From positions 3,197,342 through 3,261,341 of the forward strand of contig CM035354.1 of NCBI GenBank assembly GCA_020137815.1: a DNA stretch of 64,000 nucleotides, written 5' to 3'. Positions within the stretch are counted from its first letter, which is position 1. Each line of letters starts with the position of its first letter. The position numbers and the translations under genes were made by a program. The DNA is from Hormiphora californensis. Lineage: Eukaryota > Ctenophora > Tentaculata > Cydippida > Pleurobrachiidae. Of the stretch, positions 1 to 11,888 are shown one piece after another. The notes beneath the pieces are model-generated. The model saw nothing but the letters and a program-made list of their open reading frames with translations, was not told where the DNA came from and searched no databases.

Positions 1-515
1 TATTTGCACGTGACAACCGGGCCCCCACTTGCTCTCAGTTTACGGCAAAAAACCGCATATCACCGGAAAGAGCCTAATAATTTGTGAATCCTTAAAGTTT
101 TTTTGACGAAATTGGTCTTGAAGAAACAAGGGCGTGAGAGCCAAAACAAGTTTCCGATGCGCAAATAAAAATAGCGAGTTGTATTATGGTAGGCTTAGTA
201 GGGAAAAGAACAAAAAGATCCATTACATGGCATAGAGCTGTCTTTGCAGGAGGGAGAGAAATACATGCATTTAATTAGAGGTAGAGATTCATTCATAAAG
301 GTCACGCTCTGCTCTCGCGTTAACAGGAATCTGCTATTAGAGAGCCCGGGATGGTTGAGCTATCTTTAAACATTGTATAATCAGATGAAATCGTGTATAA
401 AATTGTAAAAAAACATTAAATTTATAGGGGCAATATGATTTCATTCGCTAAATGGTGCCAATAGGTCCCCCTACCTCAAAACGGAATTAAATGTAATCGT
501 AATGTATACTTTCAG
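1..515. other. Non-coding left edge, probably AF9/ENL intron
   Basis: No conserved coding block is visible. A splice acceptor (TTCAG) closes this stretch at 511-515 and the following sequence is the Lys-rich linker of an AF9/ENL protein. The stretch is therefore most simply the end of an intron whose upstream exons, including those for the YEATS domain, lie outside the window. Confidence 0.5.
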
Positions 516-2492
516 AGTCCACAAAAAGAAAAAGAAAAAGAAGGATAAGCGAGGGGATGATGAGAGAAAGGAGGAAGAAAGATCGCAGAGGAAGCACCGT
601 CCTCCTCCCCCGTCTCCTCCCCCTTCTCCCCCACCCTCTCCCCCGCCTGCCCCTCGGCCATCGAAACACAAACATGAAAAAAGTAAGGCATTGTTATCAA
701 CTTTCAACTTCGTTATGTCTCAGTATGTCTCATTAATGTCTCATTAATTTTCTTTAATTTAAAGTATGGTATTTTCAATTCACATGATTACTTCCACTTC
801 GTGCAGCAAACACAAACAAAACCAAACTTCCTCCGCAGGTTCTACAGAGGAAAGGAAACCGAAGATAAAAGAGGAAAAGAAACAGAATCTTTCACAGGTC
901 CTCGCATCTATCGGCGATGTTGAGTCCTCAGACGAGGATTATTTTGCATCCTCCCCTCCCCCACAGTCCCTCCGCAGACCCTCCCCTCCACCCCCTCCTC
1001 CTCCTGCGAAATCACGAGACCCGGAGCCTCAGAGAGCGGAGAAAAAGTCAAAAGATAAGCACAAGAGTCAACCTAAATCGACTGCCAGTTCCTCGCAAAG
1101 CTTTCTAGAATTTGACACGATGACCGCTCTGAAACCCCAGAAAAAGATAAAGGAGGAACGTCCACAGAAACCGCCTAAAGAGTCGCCTGTCAAAAAAAGG
1201 AGAGACATGAGAAATCCGAGCCACAGACAGTCAAGCGAGAGAGGGTAGAAAGAGAGGATCAAGGTGTAAAACGGGAACGGAGCGAAAAATCTGAAACTCG
1301 AGTAAAAAAGGAAAAGGTTTCCGTTGAGGAGCACCGATCTCAGACATCCCGGGATCGTGAACAGGGCCCTGTTATAAAGAAGGAGAAATCAGAGCCGTCC
1401 AGGAGAAGAGATCAGCATGACAAAGAATCATCCCGTCCTGTCAAATCGAAAACCAGTTCAAGTTCGAACGAGGAGAGAAAAGGGGGGTCGTCATCATCAT
1501 CGAAAGCTATGAATACGAGCAAGAACAAATCTGAAAACATGTTTCTTGAATTTGATAACATTTCCACGCTAAAGGCTAAGAAGAAAGAAGTAAAAAAGAA
1601 GGAAACTCCAGTACCTCCTCCTCCGCCGCCACCTGCCCCCATTGAGAACAGAAAAGAGGAAAAACGAGGATTAAAACGCTCCAGCTCAGAATCACTTAAT
1701 AGCGATGACACGCCTCTAAGTGCAGTTCCCCCGCCGCCGCCCAAGCCAAAGATTAAAAAGGAGCCAAATAGGGAGGTTGAATTAGCTGCTTCACAAAAGT
1801 CGAAAAAGCCAAAGCACAAGCTTAAAGCTCCCGTGCCTTCCAGGTCACCAGAACAACAGTCAATGATGGCGGAGCAGCAAAAACCAAAGTCGCGAAGTCG
1901 GGACTCTTCTGCTACTCCCAGCTTCCACCGCACCCCTGAACAAATTGTGACGTCAACTTCGGTAGTTCCCAAGCGGACAACCCAGGATAAAATTGTGGGT
2001 AGTAAGGCTTCATCGAGTAAAGACTATAATAAATCATCACGATCTATTAAAAGTGAAATTAAGACTGAACCTACCTCTTCTAGTGAGATGAAATATTCCA
2101 ACTTTTATAAATCCCGGGATCTCTCTACCACCACTGAACAACCTCCTCCTCCTCCTGCTCCTTCACAAAATACTTTATCGCCAGCATCCTCCGGTTCAGA
2201 CGATGACGTCATACCACCACGCTCTAATGACGTCACTCCTAACCCAACCTCATCCACCACGGATGTCATGTCACTAGATAAGCTCCAGTACCTCCTGGAT
2301 GTCTACAAGATGATCCAGGAGCTGCAGAGGAGCAACAATCGCCGGAAGTTGACAGACATCACAAACATTCTATCGGGGGATGGTGAGAGTGGTATGTGTG
2401 TGGGGGACGAGAACGTTACATTTGATTTAAAGAACTGTAATATGGAGACTCTGAGTAACATACGGAATCTGCTCATGAGGGACGTCTTTTGA
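516..2492 (+). CDS. MLLT3: AF9/ENL (MLLT3/MLLT1) homologue, 3' part, with a frameshift
   Basis: AF9 and ENL are YEATS-domain chromatin readers; their C-terminal AHD recruits AF4, DOT1L and the super elongation complex in the nucleus. Exons seen are 516-682 and 839-2492. The splice joins in phase to give Ser. The product is a disordered linker with Lys/Arg tracts, Pro runs and Ser clusters, followed at 2269-2489 by an AHD-like end. That end has LDKLQYLLDVYKMIQELQ, a DITNIL helix, FDLKNC and LSNIRNLL, matching the AHD helix-strand order. The YEATS domain is upstream of the window. The second exon changes reading frame once near the A7 run at 1192-1198; before it the frame ends at TAG 1246, after it the frame is open to TGA 2490-2492. 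The most likely cause is a one-base error or mutation in the A run. Identity rests mainly on the AHD and on linker style. Confidence 0.8.
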
Positions 2493-2991
2493 GGCATTTG
2501 TACACACGTGTTTTGTAATGTGTGACACACATGTAGTATTACATTACGCATCAATTCTGGTTTTATACACCATGTCTTCAGAGTGCATATTTTACAGTGG
2601 GGTTTTCAGTTTTCAATCAAGCTTTGATTGTTCCAATTATAGGGGCATTATCGTTGTGAGTTCAACAATTTCTCGATATGATGAGCACGTGTTTGTTTCT
2701 TTACTGGTTGAATACATAACCAGATTGTTTGCAGTTTATTCAGGGCATATATTACATATTGTATACAGCGCTAAAAGATGTGTTTGTATTTAAGGGGCAC
2801 GACGTCAATTCGTCTCCCAATCTGAATTTATTTATTCTGTTTTTATTCCACAACCCAGTATTATTTCTTAATGAGTCCAAATTCCCACCAAAAGAGATCT
2901 ATTCCAACTCCAAAAACTAACTCTTATCAGAGTTGTAGGGACCTGCAATATATCGAAAATGACATTATGATAATCAAGCTTTGAAACTGTC
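2493..2991. other. Intergenic spacer between AF9/ENL and RIC1
   Basis: AT-rich sequence with no conserved block. It should contain the AF9/ENL 3' UTR and the RIC1 promoter. I saw no canonical AATAAA close behind the AF9/ENL stop. Both genes run in the same direction and are only about 500 bases apart. Confidence 0.5.
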
Positions 2992-5900
2992 ATGTATTTC
3001 CAGAACGGCTCCCCGACCACTCTTATCCACTCGTCAGAGGTAAATATAGTAACTAAGTGAAACTGTTTGAGGTAAATATAGTTTCATAGTTCAATCCAAT
3101 AAACAAGGAAAACACGAGTAATTTTGTTACATACTTGGAAATAAGTTCAATCCATTCGTCACAGTCATGAACTCCCTTTTTTATGAACAAAAATCTCATT
3201 TTCAGCAACTGCTGTGTATACGAAGTAGTCCAGATCGTCAGTTTATTGCCGTGTGTTCAGCAAATACTCTTGAGATATGGAAACACTCCTCTTCGACAAA
3301 GTTAGTGTTGCACAGAGGGTGGTGTGTGAATTTGAATTTATATTTTCACAACAGTGATCTGATTCTCTTGTTATGTTCATTCTGAGTAAAATATAATTCT
3401 CTAGGTTATTCGGGTACAAGCGGAATGATTCTATCAGAGATTATGGGGTCAACAAATTCCTCTGCTGGAGAAGTAACGGTGCGGGTATAGCCGTTGTCAC
3501 AGACAAAGGGTTTATCATACTTTTCCAGGTAGGCAGAAATATGTTTCTATATCTTTTTTTTCTGATACAAATGTTATGTCAATGTGCAGAATTATGTCAG
3601 TTGACAGTTCGTTCACTGACTATGATCCTTTGCTGCTAATCAGTTATCCCTCACTAACGAGTTAAGCGCCACTGTTAGCCAAGCATCCCCCACTCCTAAT
3701 CCCCGTTCTCCCCCACTGCAGGTACGGGTTGACGTCTCCTGTCCCAATTCCTACCAGTTCACAGAAAACAGGGAGATCCTATCTGACACCCCCTCTATTG
3801 AAACCCTAACAGTAGAAGCCTCTGTAGTGATAGATGCTGAGGGGGAAGTTGCCTCCCTTGCCGCTCTCAATGATGACATTGTCTCGGTTACAACCCTGGG
3901 TGGTTCCCTCCGACAGTTCCTTTGGGATGGCACCATGTTAGAGGAATTCGAGTGCGAGATATCCCAGTTTTACTTTACAGATCCAACCGAGCACTCCTAC
4001 ATCCCTGACAATGACCTGCATATCACCAGTATGTGCTACAGTCAGACACTGGAGATAGCCGCTGTCACCCTGTCTAACGGCCGTGCTGCTTACCTGTCCT
4101 CCAGCGAGTATTTCAAACCGGGCACGGTCCATGCCCTCCTTGCTCCTACCCTCACTTCCCAGGCTTGTGCGTCATCCATTAACCCCCGGTATCACTTGGT
4201 TGTGTTTGGTACCACAACAGGGGAAGTAGTTGTGTTCGTGTTAAATTATGATAACGGGCTACTAAACCAGTCTCACCGCCTGACGCTCACTGTGGAGGGC
4301 CATGTTGATAAGAGTGCTGTTGTCCAGTTGTTCTGGACACCCGAGGGATCGTGTCTGTGTGCCGTGTTAGAGAGTGGAGCTATGGCAATGTGGTCGGTGT
4401 ATGGAACCCTCCTATACATCTCCCCTCGGAAGGTGACATGCGGTAGCTGGGACTCTGAAGGGTACAATCTGTGGGTGACAGCTGGTGATAGAATCATGAA
4501 AATACCATTTTTAAAGAGTCCACTAACAGTAAACACGGTGACAAACAATCAACAACACGTCATCCTGCAGTCTGCTACTCAGGTGTTTATCCTACCCAAC
4601 CAGTTCCCTCCTAAGACGGGTTTATCAGTATATGGGAGTATCTACCAGGAAGAGGCAGGGACAAATAGCACCCCCTACCAATCATTCATTGCATCTCTGG
4701 GGAGTCCTCTTGAAAACTGGCCCTGGCAGGTGATCAAAGTACCTGATATCTACATCTCGGGGAACAGCCCAATACGATATGTTGCTATCGGGGCGTCTGG
4801 ACAGTGTACCGCGGTTGCCGGGACGACAGGATTCGCGTTTTACATCTCCGCCAAAACACCGTTGGAGGTGTTTTGGGAACGAGGCCCAGGAGCGGAGTCT
4901 CGGTAGTTCGGGGTGGTATGTTGTGGTGGAGAGGTGTGCTTAATTGTGGCTGGATATCACCCTGACACTAAAGGAGAGCAAGTTATACATGTACCCGCAT
5001 CACAATAGTATTGACCAGAATTGTGTAGTGTGTTCCATTCCTCTTACCTGCCCGGCCTATCACGATCAACACCCATGATAACCATTTAGCTGTGCTGACA
5101 GGGAACAGCAAGCTCACCATTTTCACCCTGTCCTCTAACCGGTGTCACCCTCCCTGGACGTTCAGATATCATATCGGAAGATCTTGGAGTTCTCAGTTGC
5201 CAAGTATACCCCGCACCCGTGTGCGGTGATTAGTGTTCACTTGACACCCATTGGGAATGATGCGGCAGTTGGGGGTGGTGCGGTTAGGTCGGTGTTGCTG
5301 AACGTGGCGGGGAAATTGTTACTCTTCGATATTAGTGGTACGTGACATCCTCCCTAAGTGTAGATTGTATAATGTATAGCGCTCACTATGTGTATATTTG
5401 ACACGCTGTGTACCTGAACAATCATTCAAGTGTGTAGAGTATAAGTAGAGTCACTTAGATCAGAAATTATAATATTTGCATCTTATCATATTGCCAAGGA
5501 GGAATTATCCCACCATTTCTTATAACCAAGTCACCTTTATATTATCTTTACCAGGTGGTATTAACGAGATGGGCCGACCTGTAACGATTGCCAGTAACGT
5601 GGAGGGTGTATGGTGTCCACCCCGACCCTCCCGTTACCTTGGCTCCTCCCTCTGGATGAACTGTGGGGTACGGGGTGTAAAGGTGTGGTTACCGTTACAC
5701 GAGGGGGGTAGTGGTGGTTGTCATGACAACAACGATAACAACATGGCAGTGTTAACCAGTGCTAGGAGGACCCTGTTAACCGTTAACCAGAGTGTGTATC
5801 CCCTTGTTATACATCATCACGAGGCTGCCCTGTTAGGTACGTGTGAACTTCAATCTTCTTCTCTGTTTAGAGAGGAAAAGAGGGCGGGATCGGTTTCCAA

Positions 5901-8019
5901 GAAATAAAGTAGAGATTACCATCGTTACCATGTTAACTGTTAACAGTCCCAGATATTGCCTCCTTTCCTAGGTATCCCGAATGAAACACTCAAGTGTCGG
6001 AGCGAGACGTTTCTGCACAATCTCCTTCACCAACTGATCATCAAAAACTTGGAGAGACATGCTTATGAGATAGCTAAAATGTGCTCTGACCTGCCCTACT
6101 TTCACCATACCCTGGAGCTAATGATTCACAAGGTACACTGGGAACTGCAACAATCTTGTTATTGGTTTAGGGAATACTTCTACACAAACACACGCCCTTC
6201 TCTATCTGTCCTTAAAATTCCAGACATCAGAAAGTGGTTGTCACTACTACACAATACTCTCCTGTAGGCCCTTGAAGCGGACATGGCACGGGGTGTCCAC
6301 TATCTGGAGGATGAACCTGTGTTACCCCACATAATAAGATACATGAGAGTCCTGCCCCAATACCTGTCAGCAGTGGCGCACTGTGCCCGGAAAACAGAGA
6401 TGACACAGTGGGGATACCTGTTTCAATGTACTGGTCTTGTTACTGTGAGTGTGATATGGTGAACAAAAACAATTGAAACTCCAAATTGCAAAAGTCCCTT
6501 ACCCTATCTCCAAACACATCCCTCCACCACTAACTAAACTACCCTCTCCTCACCTCAACCACCCACTAACACACCCTCCAGCACCCACCTAAACCCCCCC
6601 CCCCCCCATTCAGGATCTCCTGGATGAGTGTCTTGTAGGTGGATCCCTTGACACTGCCATCCTCTACCTGCTAGTTCTTCAGAACCTACACCCACTACCA
6701 GTCAGCCGTCAGTACACCGTCAGACTCCTCCAGGCCGCGGTCAAGGAACACAGATGGGACTTGGCGGTCGATTTGGAGCGGTTTCTACAGGTCATTAGTC
6801 AGGAACATGAGACGTATTCCAGGCAGCTGTCCAAGAAGTTAAGCAACACATCCGACCTAGCTGGCAGGTAATTGGTTTTTCAGTTGTTTGTGTTCTAATA
6901 ATATAAGTTCTAACCCTCCTTCGCATTTGTAAAAGAGTTTCCCGGGCGGGGCGCGGGAAACAGGGTCGAGCAAGGCAATATAACGTTGGTGTTTCAGTTG
7001 TATGTTTTTCCCATCGTGTTCTTTTTCTTGATAATTCATCCCTTTTTTTGTAGGTTGCGTCGATCCTCAGAGAGTTACGACCTAGACGACCAAGATACGA
7101 CGCCCACCCCCACAGCTGTAACACCCGTCACGCCCAAACCTGGTCCAATTGATATGCAGCAGATGTTTAGTGACCGGCAATGTGCAGATCAGGTTGTAAC
7201 TCCCCACGCACACCACCTCCTCCTGACATGCCAGTTCTCGGCACTGGGGGAGATGTCCTTCCATCTCCTATCATTCTCTCTGGCGGATTATTTGATGAAG
7301 GAGCACAAGAATTTACCGGAAATAACGGATCCCAGTCACGTGTTCATGTGCATCCATGAAGATTTCAGCTGGCCTTACCCAGATAAGTTACCCGCTATTT
7401 TGTCACACCCCAAGGTATGTGATCAGATCACGACAGCCTCGGATGGGTCTGATAGTAGGTGGGGCGATGGAGGGGGTGGGGACTACGGAGAGTGTTAGCT
7501 CCTCATTCTACTCAGAGTGTAGGGTATCCATCAGCCCTGAGCAGCTGAGTGAGGCTCTGAAACGAGGCTCTAGAGGAAAACTGAACGAAAGTTGACATTC
7601 TTTTTGGATCACTTTAAAACGGCCAAAGTGACATCATACTGGCTTACTTATTTGCTCTGGCCTTACGAGATGTAACATCGATAGTAGAACTAGTTCAAGA
7701 TGGACACCTCCCTTCTTTCTATCCTTATGGCAGTCAACTTCCTGGTCAGAACAGGAAAGTCCTGGGATACTCCCTCTTCCTACAGACCCTAAAACCCCTC
7801 CTATCGCCTCTATTCCCTATCCAACAGCAGTCTGAGCTAATGCCCTTGGTTCGTGTGTCCTCCCGGTCATCAATTAACTCTGTATCTAGCAACGATAGGA
7901 CGTTGGAGCGAGCAATTGAGGGGTTGAGTGTCCGTCCGGCTGATAGGCTGAGTGAGAGCCCAGCACGGACAGTGCATGTTACTCGCGAACAGTATGAAAA
8001 TGGGTGCGCTGTGACATGA
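2992..8019 (+). CDS. RIC1: RIC1 homologue (RIC1-RGP1 guanine exchange factor for RAB6)
   Basis: RIC1 partners RGP1 to activate RAB6 at the Golgi and supports endosome-to-Golgi transport. Exons read by hand are 2992-3039, 3206-3300, 3405-3528, 3722-5337, 5555-5836, 5972-6132, 6268-6444, 6614-6867 and 7054-8019. Exon 1 starts MYF, as in vertebrate RIC1. The N-terminal half is a WD40-like beta-propeller, with WKHSS and LWVTAGDRIMKIPFLKS. The C-terminal half is helical and holds the hallmark VAHCARKTE block, DLPYFHHTLELM and LDECL. Phases agree at every junction except inside two disturbed stretches. At about 4905-5142 the reading passes through frames 2,0,2,0,1,0 while still encoding RIC1-like peptide. 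At about 7440-7640 several more shifts occur. Either the assembly has local indels or the gene is decaying; the long clean exons favour the former. The last exon could hide an intron, but the only candidate at 7415 is too short. Confidence 0.85.
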
Positions 8020-8196
8020 TGCACACGTGGTATTTTAGTGGGTATAATAGGAGTTAAAAGTATTCGCAGGTCATTAAGATAGTACATAGATACATCCGAA
8101 TATTTCACAATTAAATTAGGATATAAATTCAATTTAAACTATGTGTTGGTTAAACAATTAGATAACATAAGTATAACGGGTGCCTTCAATTCATCA
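8020..8196. other. Intergenic AT-rich spacer after RIC1
   Basis: Short AT-rich stretch between the RIC1 stop and the TTAA-flanked inverted repeat. An ATTAAA-like signal lies near 8112. No coding content was recognised. Confidence 0.4.
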
Positions 8197-9513
8197 TTAA
8201 GGGTACACCTGGCGTTTTTCATCATCGAGTGCCCAACCAAATGACTTCACCAGGGTTTAGGTCATACAAAATGGACCTCAAATATGCAATTTTAGCCCTA
8301 AAGTCGAATTCATATTTTTGCTACAGCCTATTTTCAAAGTGGCGTTTTTTCAATTTTTGTTGGAATTTTTAACCTCAGGACCACTTTTTTTGAGATAGAA
8401 ACATTAAATTCTTGGAATTTGAAGAGAATATAAAGGTGAATAAGCCCAAAGAAGGATTTTTGAAATGGAGCTTATTTCTGGCCATGAGAAGGGTTTACTT
8501 TTTTGCTTCTTTGACACGCTGGCTGAGAATGTTCCCATGCTTCATTAGAGATGAAAATCTGGAAATAGTTGCTCAAAACGATTATCTATGTGGCCCAAAA
8601 ATTTTGGAACTTTCCCGCGAAAGATGTGGTGTACAGAGCTTGTTTTGTGAAACCCGTCTTTTTGAAAAAGAGAGGAATTCCCTGTATCTCCAAAACGGAT
8701 GATCGTAGAGACCTAGGACCAAGCTTAATCGATTCAGAAGGTCCGATTTTGGGGGGGGGGGGGTCTTCAAAGAGACATTTTGCTCCTACTCCAACCGTTT
8801 TTGCTGTAATTGCAAAAAACCAATTCTATGAAAAGGGGGAACAACTCTATTCCAGTAGCCTGCTTCGGGCTGATTTCCCCCTTACTTGCTGATACCTTTT
8901 TCGCAATTACAGCAAAAACGGTTGGAGTAAGAGCAAAATGTCTCTTAGAAGACCCCCCCAAAATCGGACCTTCTGAATCGATTAAGCTTGGTCCTAGGTC
9001 TCTACGATCATCCGTTTTGGAGATACAGGGAATTCCTCTCTTTTTCAAAAAGACGGGTTTCACAAAACAAGCTCTGTACACCACATCTTTCGCGGGAAAG
9101 TTCCAAAATTTTTGGGCCACATAGATAATCGTTTTGAGCAACTATTTCCAGATTTTCATCTCTAATGAAGCATGGGAACATTCTCAGCCAGCGTGTCAAA
9201 GAAGCAAAAAAGTAAACCCTTCTCATGGCCAGAAATAAGCTCCATTTCAAAAATCCTTCTTTGGGCTTATTCACCTTTATATTCTCTTCAAATTCCAAGA
9301 ATTTAATGTTTCTATCTCAAAAAAAGTGGTCCTGAGGTTAAAAATTCCAACAAAAATTGAAAAAACGCCACTTTGAAAATAGGCTGTAGCAAAAATATGA
9401 ATTCGACTTTAGGGCTAAAATTGCATATTTGAGGTCCATTTTGTATGACCTAAACCCTGGTGAAGTCATTTGGTTGGGCACTCGATGATGAAAAACGCCA
9501 GGTGTACCCTTAA
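8197..9513. mobile_element. Large foldback element with TTAA flanks
   Basis: Two nearly perfect inverted arms of about 615 bases (roughly 8201-8816 and 8898-9509) surround a unique core of about 80 bases. The ends read TTAA-GGGTACACCTGGCG and the complementary CGCCAGGTGTACCC-TTAA. TTAA on both sides is the target-site duplication of the piggyBac superfamily, although piggyBac termini usually begin CCC rather than GGG. The mirrored open frames in the two arms are shadows of each other, show no known domain, and I do not call them genes. The element is best described as a non-autonomous foldback or MITE-like insertion between RIC1 and the V-ATPase gene. The arm identity suggests a recent origin or ongoing gene conversion. 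Confidence 0.85.
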
Positions 9514-9718
9514 TTGTGTAAGTTGTGATATATTATGCTGATAAAATGTTTTTTGTATAGAGCTGCTAACATTTTGACTGTATATTGCTGTAGAACAGCC
9601 ACAATACAACCTAAACACGTGCTTTATTACTAGCGTTTCTGGAAACCTCTCCTCAATTATAGTTGCCTAGCCACTTTGTGACAAGTCCCTATCTTCCCCT
9701 ATTTAGAGTTTAGAGATC

Positions 9719-11888
9719 ATGTATTGGTTGGTTAGTGTACCGCGTGAGGACGGGCAGCAACAGTGGGCTCGGCTTCACGAGAACACCAAGACCATGGCAA
9801 CGGTTGCTAAGTTCAACCTTCCAAATCTAAAGGTAACTATCCCAATCGAACTTGAAATAATATTTTAGATTTTACTGATATCTTAATTAACTAACTAATT
9901 ACCCACTATTATACTAATCCCTTCTCCAGGTTGGTACCCTGGATGCTCTTATGTCCATGTCGGATGACCTGGCCAAATTGGACGGGTACACAGAGCAAGT
10001 AATGGTGAAACTGTACAACTTCCTGGCTCACACCCTGGAAGAGGATGATCTTCAGAAACTACCTGACTTTACTAAAGTTAACAATAAGGTAATATAGCGA
10101 AACTTCCTGACTTTACTTAAGTTAACAATAAGGTAACATAGAGAAACTACCTGACTTTACTTAAGTTAACAATAAGGTAACACACAGCCCATCTGTTACT
10201 AATATCAAAACCGTCCAGATATAACTTCTGCACTTATGAATGTAAGTGTCTCTATTTCTTCCTCTCTCCAGGATCTGAAGTCATACTGTTACACATTTGT
10301 CTGGGATGTTGCCAAGTTCCCTACCAAGCTGTCAATCAAGGAGATCCATGATATTATCGCCAAGAACATGACCAAGATTGAGAAGGATTTCAAGAGTAAG
10401 AGCACGACCTTCAACAATCTGAAAACCAACTTGATACAGCACCAGAAGAAGGAATCTGGTAATCTTGTGACGAGGAACCTCGCCACAATCGTCAAGGAAG
10501 AGGTATTTGTAGATTCTGTAATTGTGGAACACGAGATAAAATATGTCCTGGTATCAGTAACATAGGGTTGTTCCATTTATTTTATGAATTCATTCAAGAA
10601 TCTCTATAATGTTAAGTTGATCAAAGATTGTATTTCTTTGCAGGATTTCGTTAACGAAAGTGAGTATCTGATAACAGTGTGTGTGGTTGTACCCAAGAAC
10701 TCGGTCAAGGAGTGGGAAAACAGCTACTGGAAACTGGCTGATTTTGTGGTCCCTCAGTCTAGTGAGATGATCTACGAGGAGGGAGATCAGGTATTCTTCT
10801 GGGTTCTAGTTCGGGGTGGTACTGCCAGTGTAGTGCTTCGATCGGTTGGCCCATCTCGCGGGGAGACAGAACGAATAGTAATGATAATAGTACAGTTGTT
10901 CTGAGATTCGGGGGAGCCGGGAGAGAGAGAGAGGTTTTGTCTACATTGTAAACTACCTGTGGATTGAATTAAACAGCCCTTATTTGCAGTTGCTGTACAA
11001 TGTTACCATGTTTAGGAAGACTCTGGATGCCTTCAAAACTAATGCTCGAGAGAGAAAGTTCATTGTCAGGTAATAAGAAGAAGAAGATCAATTTCTAAAT
11101 TTTACAGATCTAAATTATGAACAATAATTAGACCTAACTCCGTCTCCTTTATGCAGGGACTTTACATTCAGTAAGACAGTTATTGAGAAACAGAGAACAG
11201 AGGCCACTAACCTGGAGAAAGCTAAGAACAAGGCCTACCCTCCACTCATCAAATGGCTGAAGGGTAACTTTAGTGAGGCCTTCCTGAACTGGACCCATGT
11301 CAAAGCTTTGAGATTGTTCACTGAAAGTGTCCTCAGATACGGTCTTCCTGCAACATTCATGGTAAGATGTTCCTTTCTGTTTCATGTTGGTATGTCTGTG
11401 TGTGTGTTTGTACTTCTCACTTTTTAGCTCTCTCTCTGTGACACAGACACGCTATGTACACAGATACACACAAAGTGACACTTTATCAGGTGTTTACATG
11501 AATTCTTCTAATCAGTTGTTTATATTTCCCCCCGCAGACGGCAATTCTCGAACCAAACAAGAAGTCAGAAAAGAAGCTTAGAGAGAAACTGTTTGCGATG
11601 TATGGAACTCTGGACAAGAATGCCTCGGATAATACGGATGTAAGTTTTTTTAATGTCTTTGTTCCTTCTAATGTCTGCAGTCGTTCATACAACTGCAGAG
11701 TACAGCTCTGTGTAAGATGTGTAAGATGTGTGTTATGTGTAACTGTAAGTACTGCTTCGTTTATAAATTATAACCTCCCTAATTTTCAGATTGGTGATAT
11801 TCCTGCCATGTTCCTGACGGGTGACTACTACCCCTACGTTTACTTTGATGTCAACACGGCCTTTGTAGAGAATGTCAGGGACTTTTAG
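9719..11888 (+). CDS. ATP6V1C1: V-type proton ATPase subunit C
   Basis: Subunit C joins the V1 motor to the V0 proton channel and is lost during reversible V1 dissociation. Exons are 9719-9832, 9930-10088, 10272-10502, 10644-10790, 10990-11069, 11157-11361, 11538-11639 and 11790-11888, all bounded by GT-AG and all phase-consistent. The translated length is about 377 residues, against about 382 in human ATP6V1C1. Family blocks seen in order are FWLIS-like YWLVSVP at the start, KFNLPNLKVGTLD, DDLAKLD, the LVTRNLA-type block, VVVPKN, ARERKFIVRDF, HVKALRLFTESVLRYGLP, and the terminal DYYPYVYFD motif. The start ATG at 9719 is chosen because it aligns with the family N-terminus. No disruption is visible, in contrast with RIC1 next door. 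Whether it is closer to C1 or C2 was not resolved. Confidence 0.95.
10055..10186 (+). repeat. 44-base tandem triplication spanning a splice donor
   Basis: Three units of 44 bases (10055-10098, 10099-10142, 10143-10186) differ by only a few substitutions. The first unit is the end of V-ATPase subunit C exon 2 plus its donor. The other two lie in the intron and each carries a copy of the donor AATAAG|GTAAC at 10133 and 10177. Use of the second or third donor would add in-frame stop codons or shift the frame, because TTTACTTAAG carries TAA. Confidence 0.85.

Noticed and set aside
1192-1198. Programmed -1 ribosomal frameshift in AF9/ENL
   Set aside because: No evident downstream structure, the family does not use it, and a second gene has the same kind of A-run break, so sequence error is simpler.
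7415-7437. A 23-base intron in the last RIC1 exon
   Set aside because: GT and AG are present but the length is below any plausible minimum compared with the other introns here.
8412-9298. Mirrored open frames inside the foldback element
   Set aside because: The same peptide appears on both strands because the arms are inverted copies; no domain or start context supports a protein.
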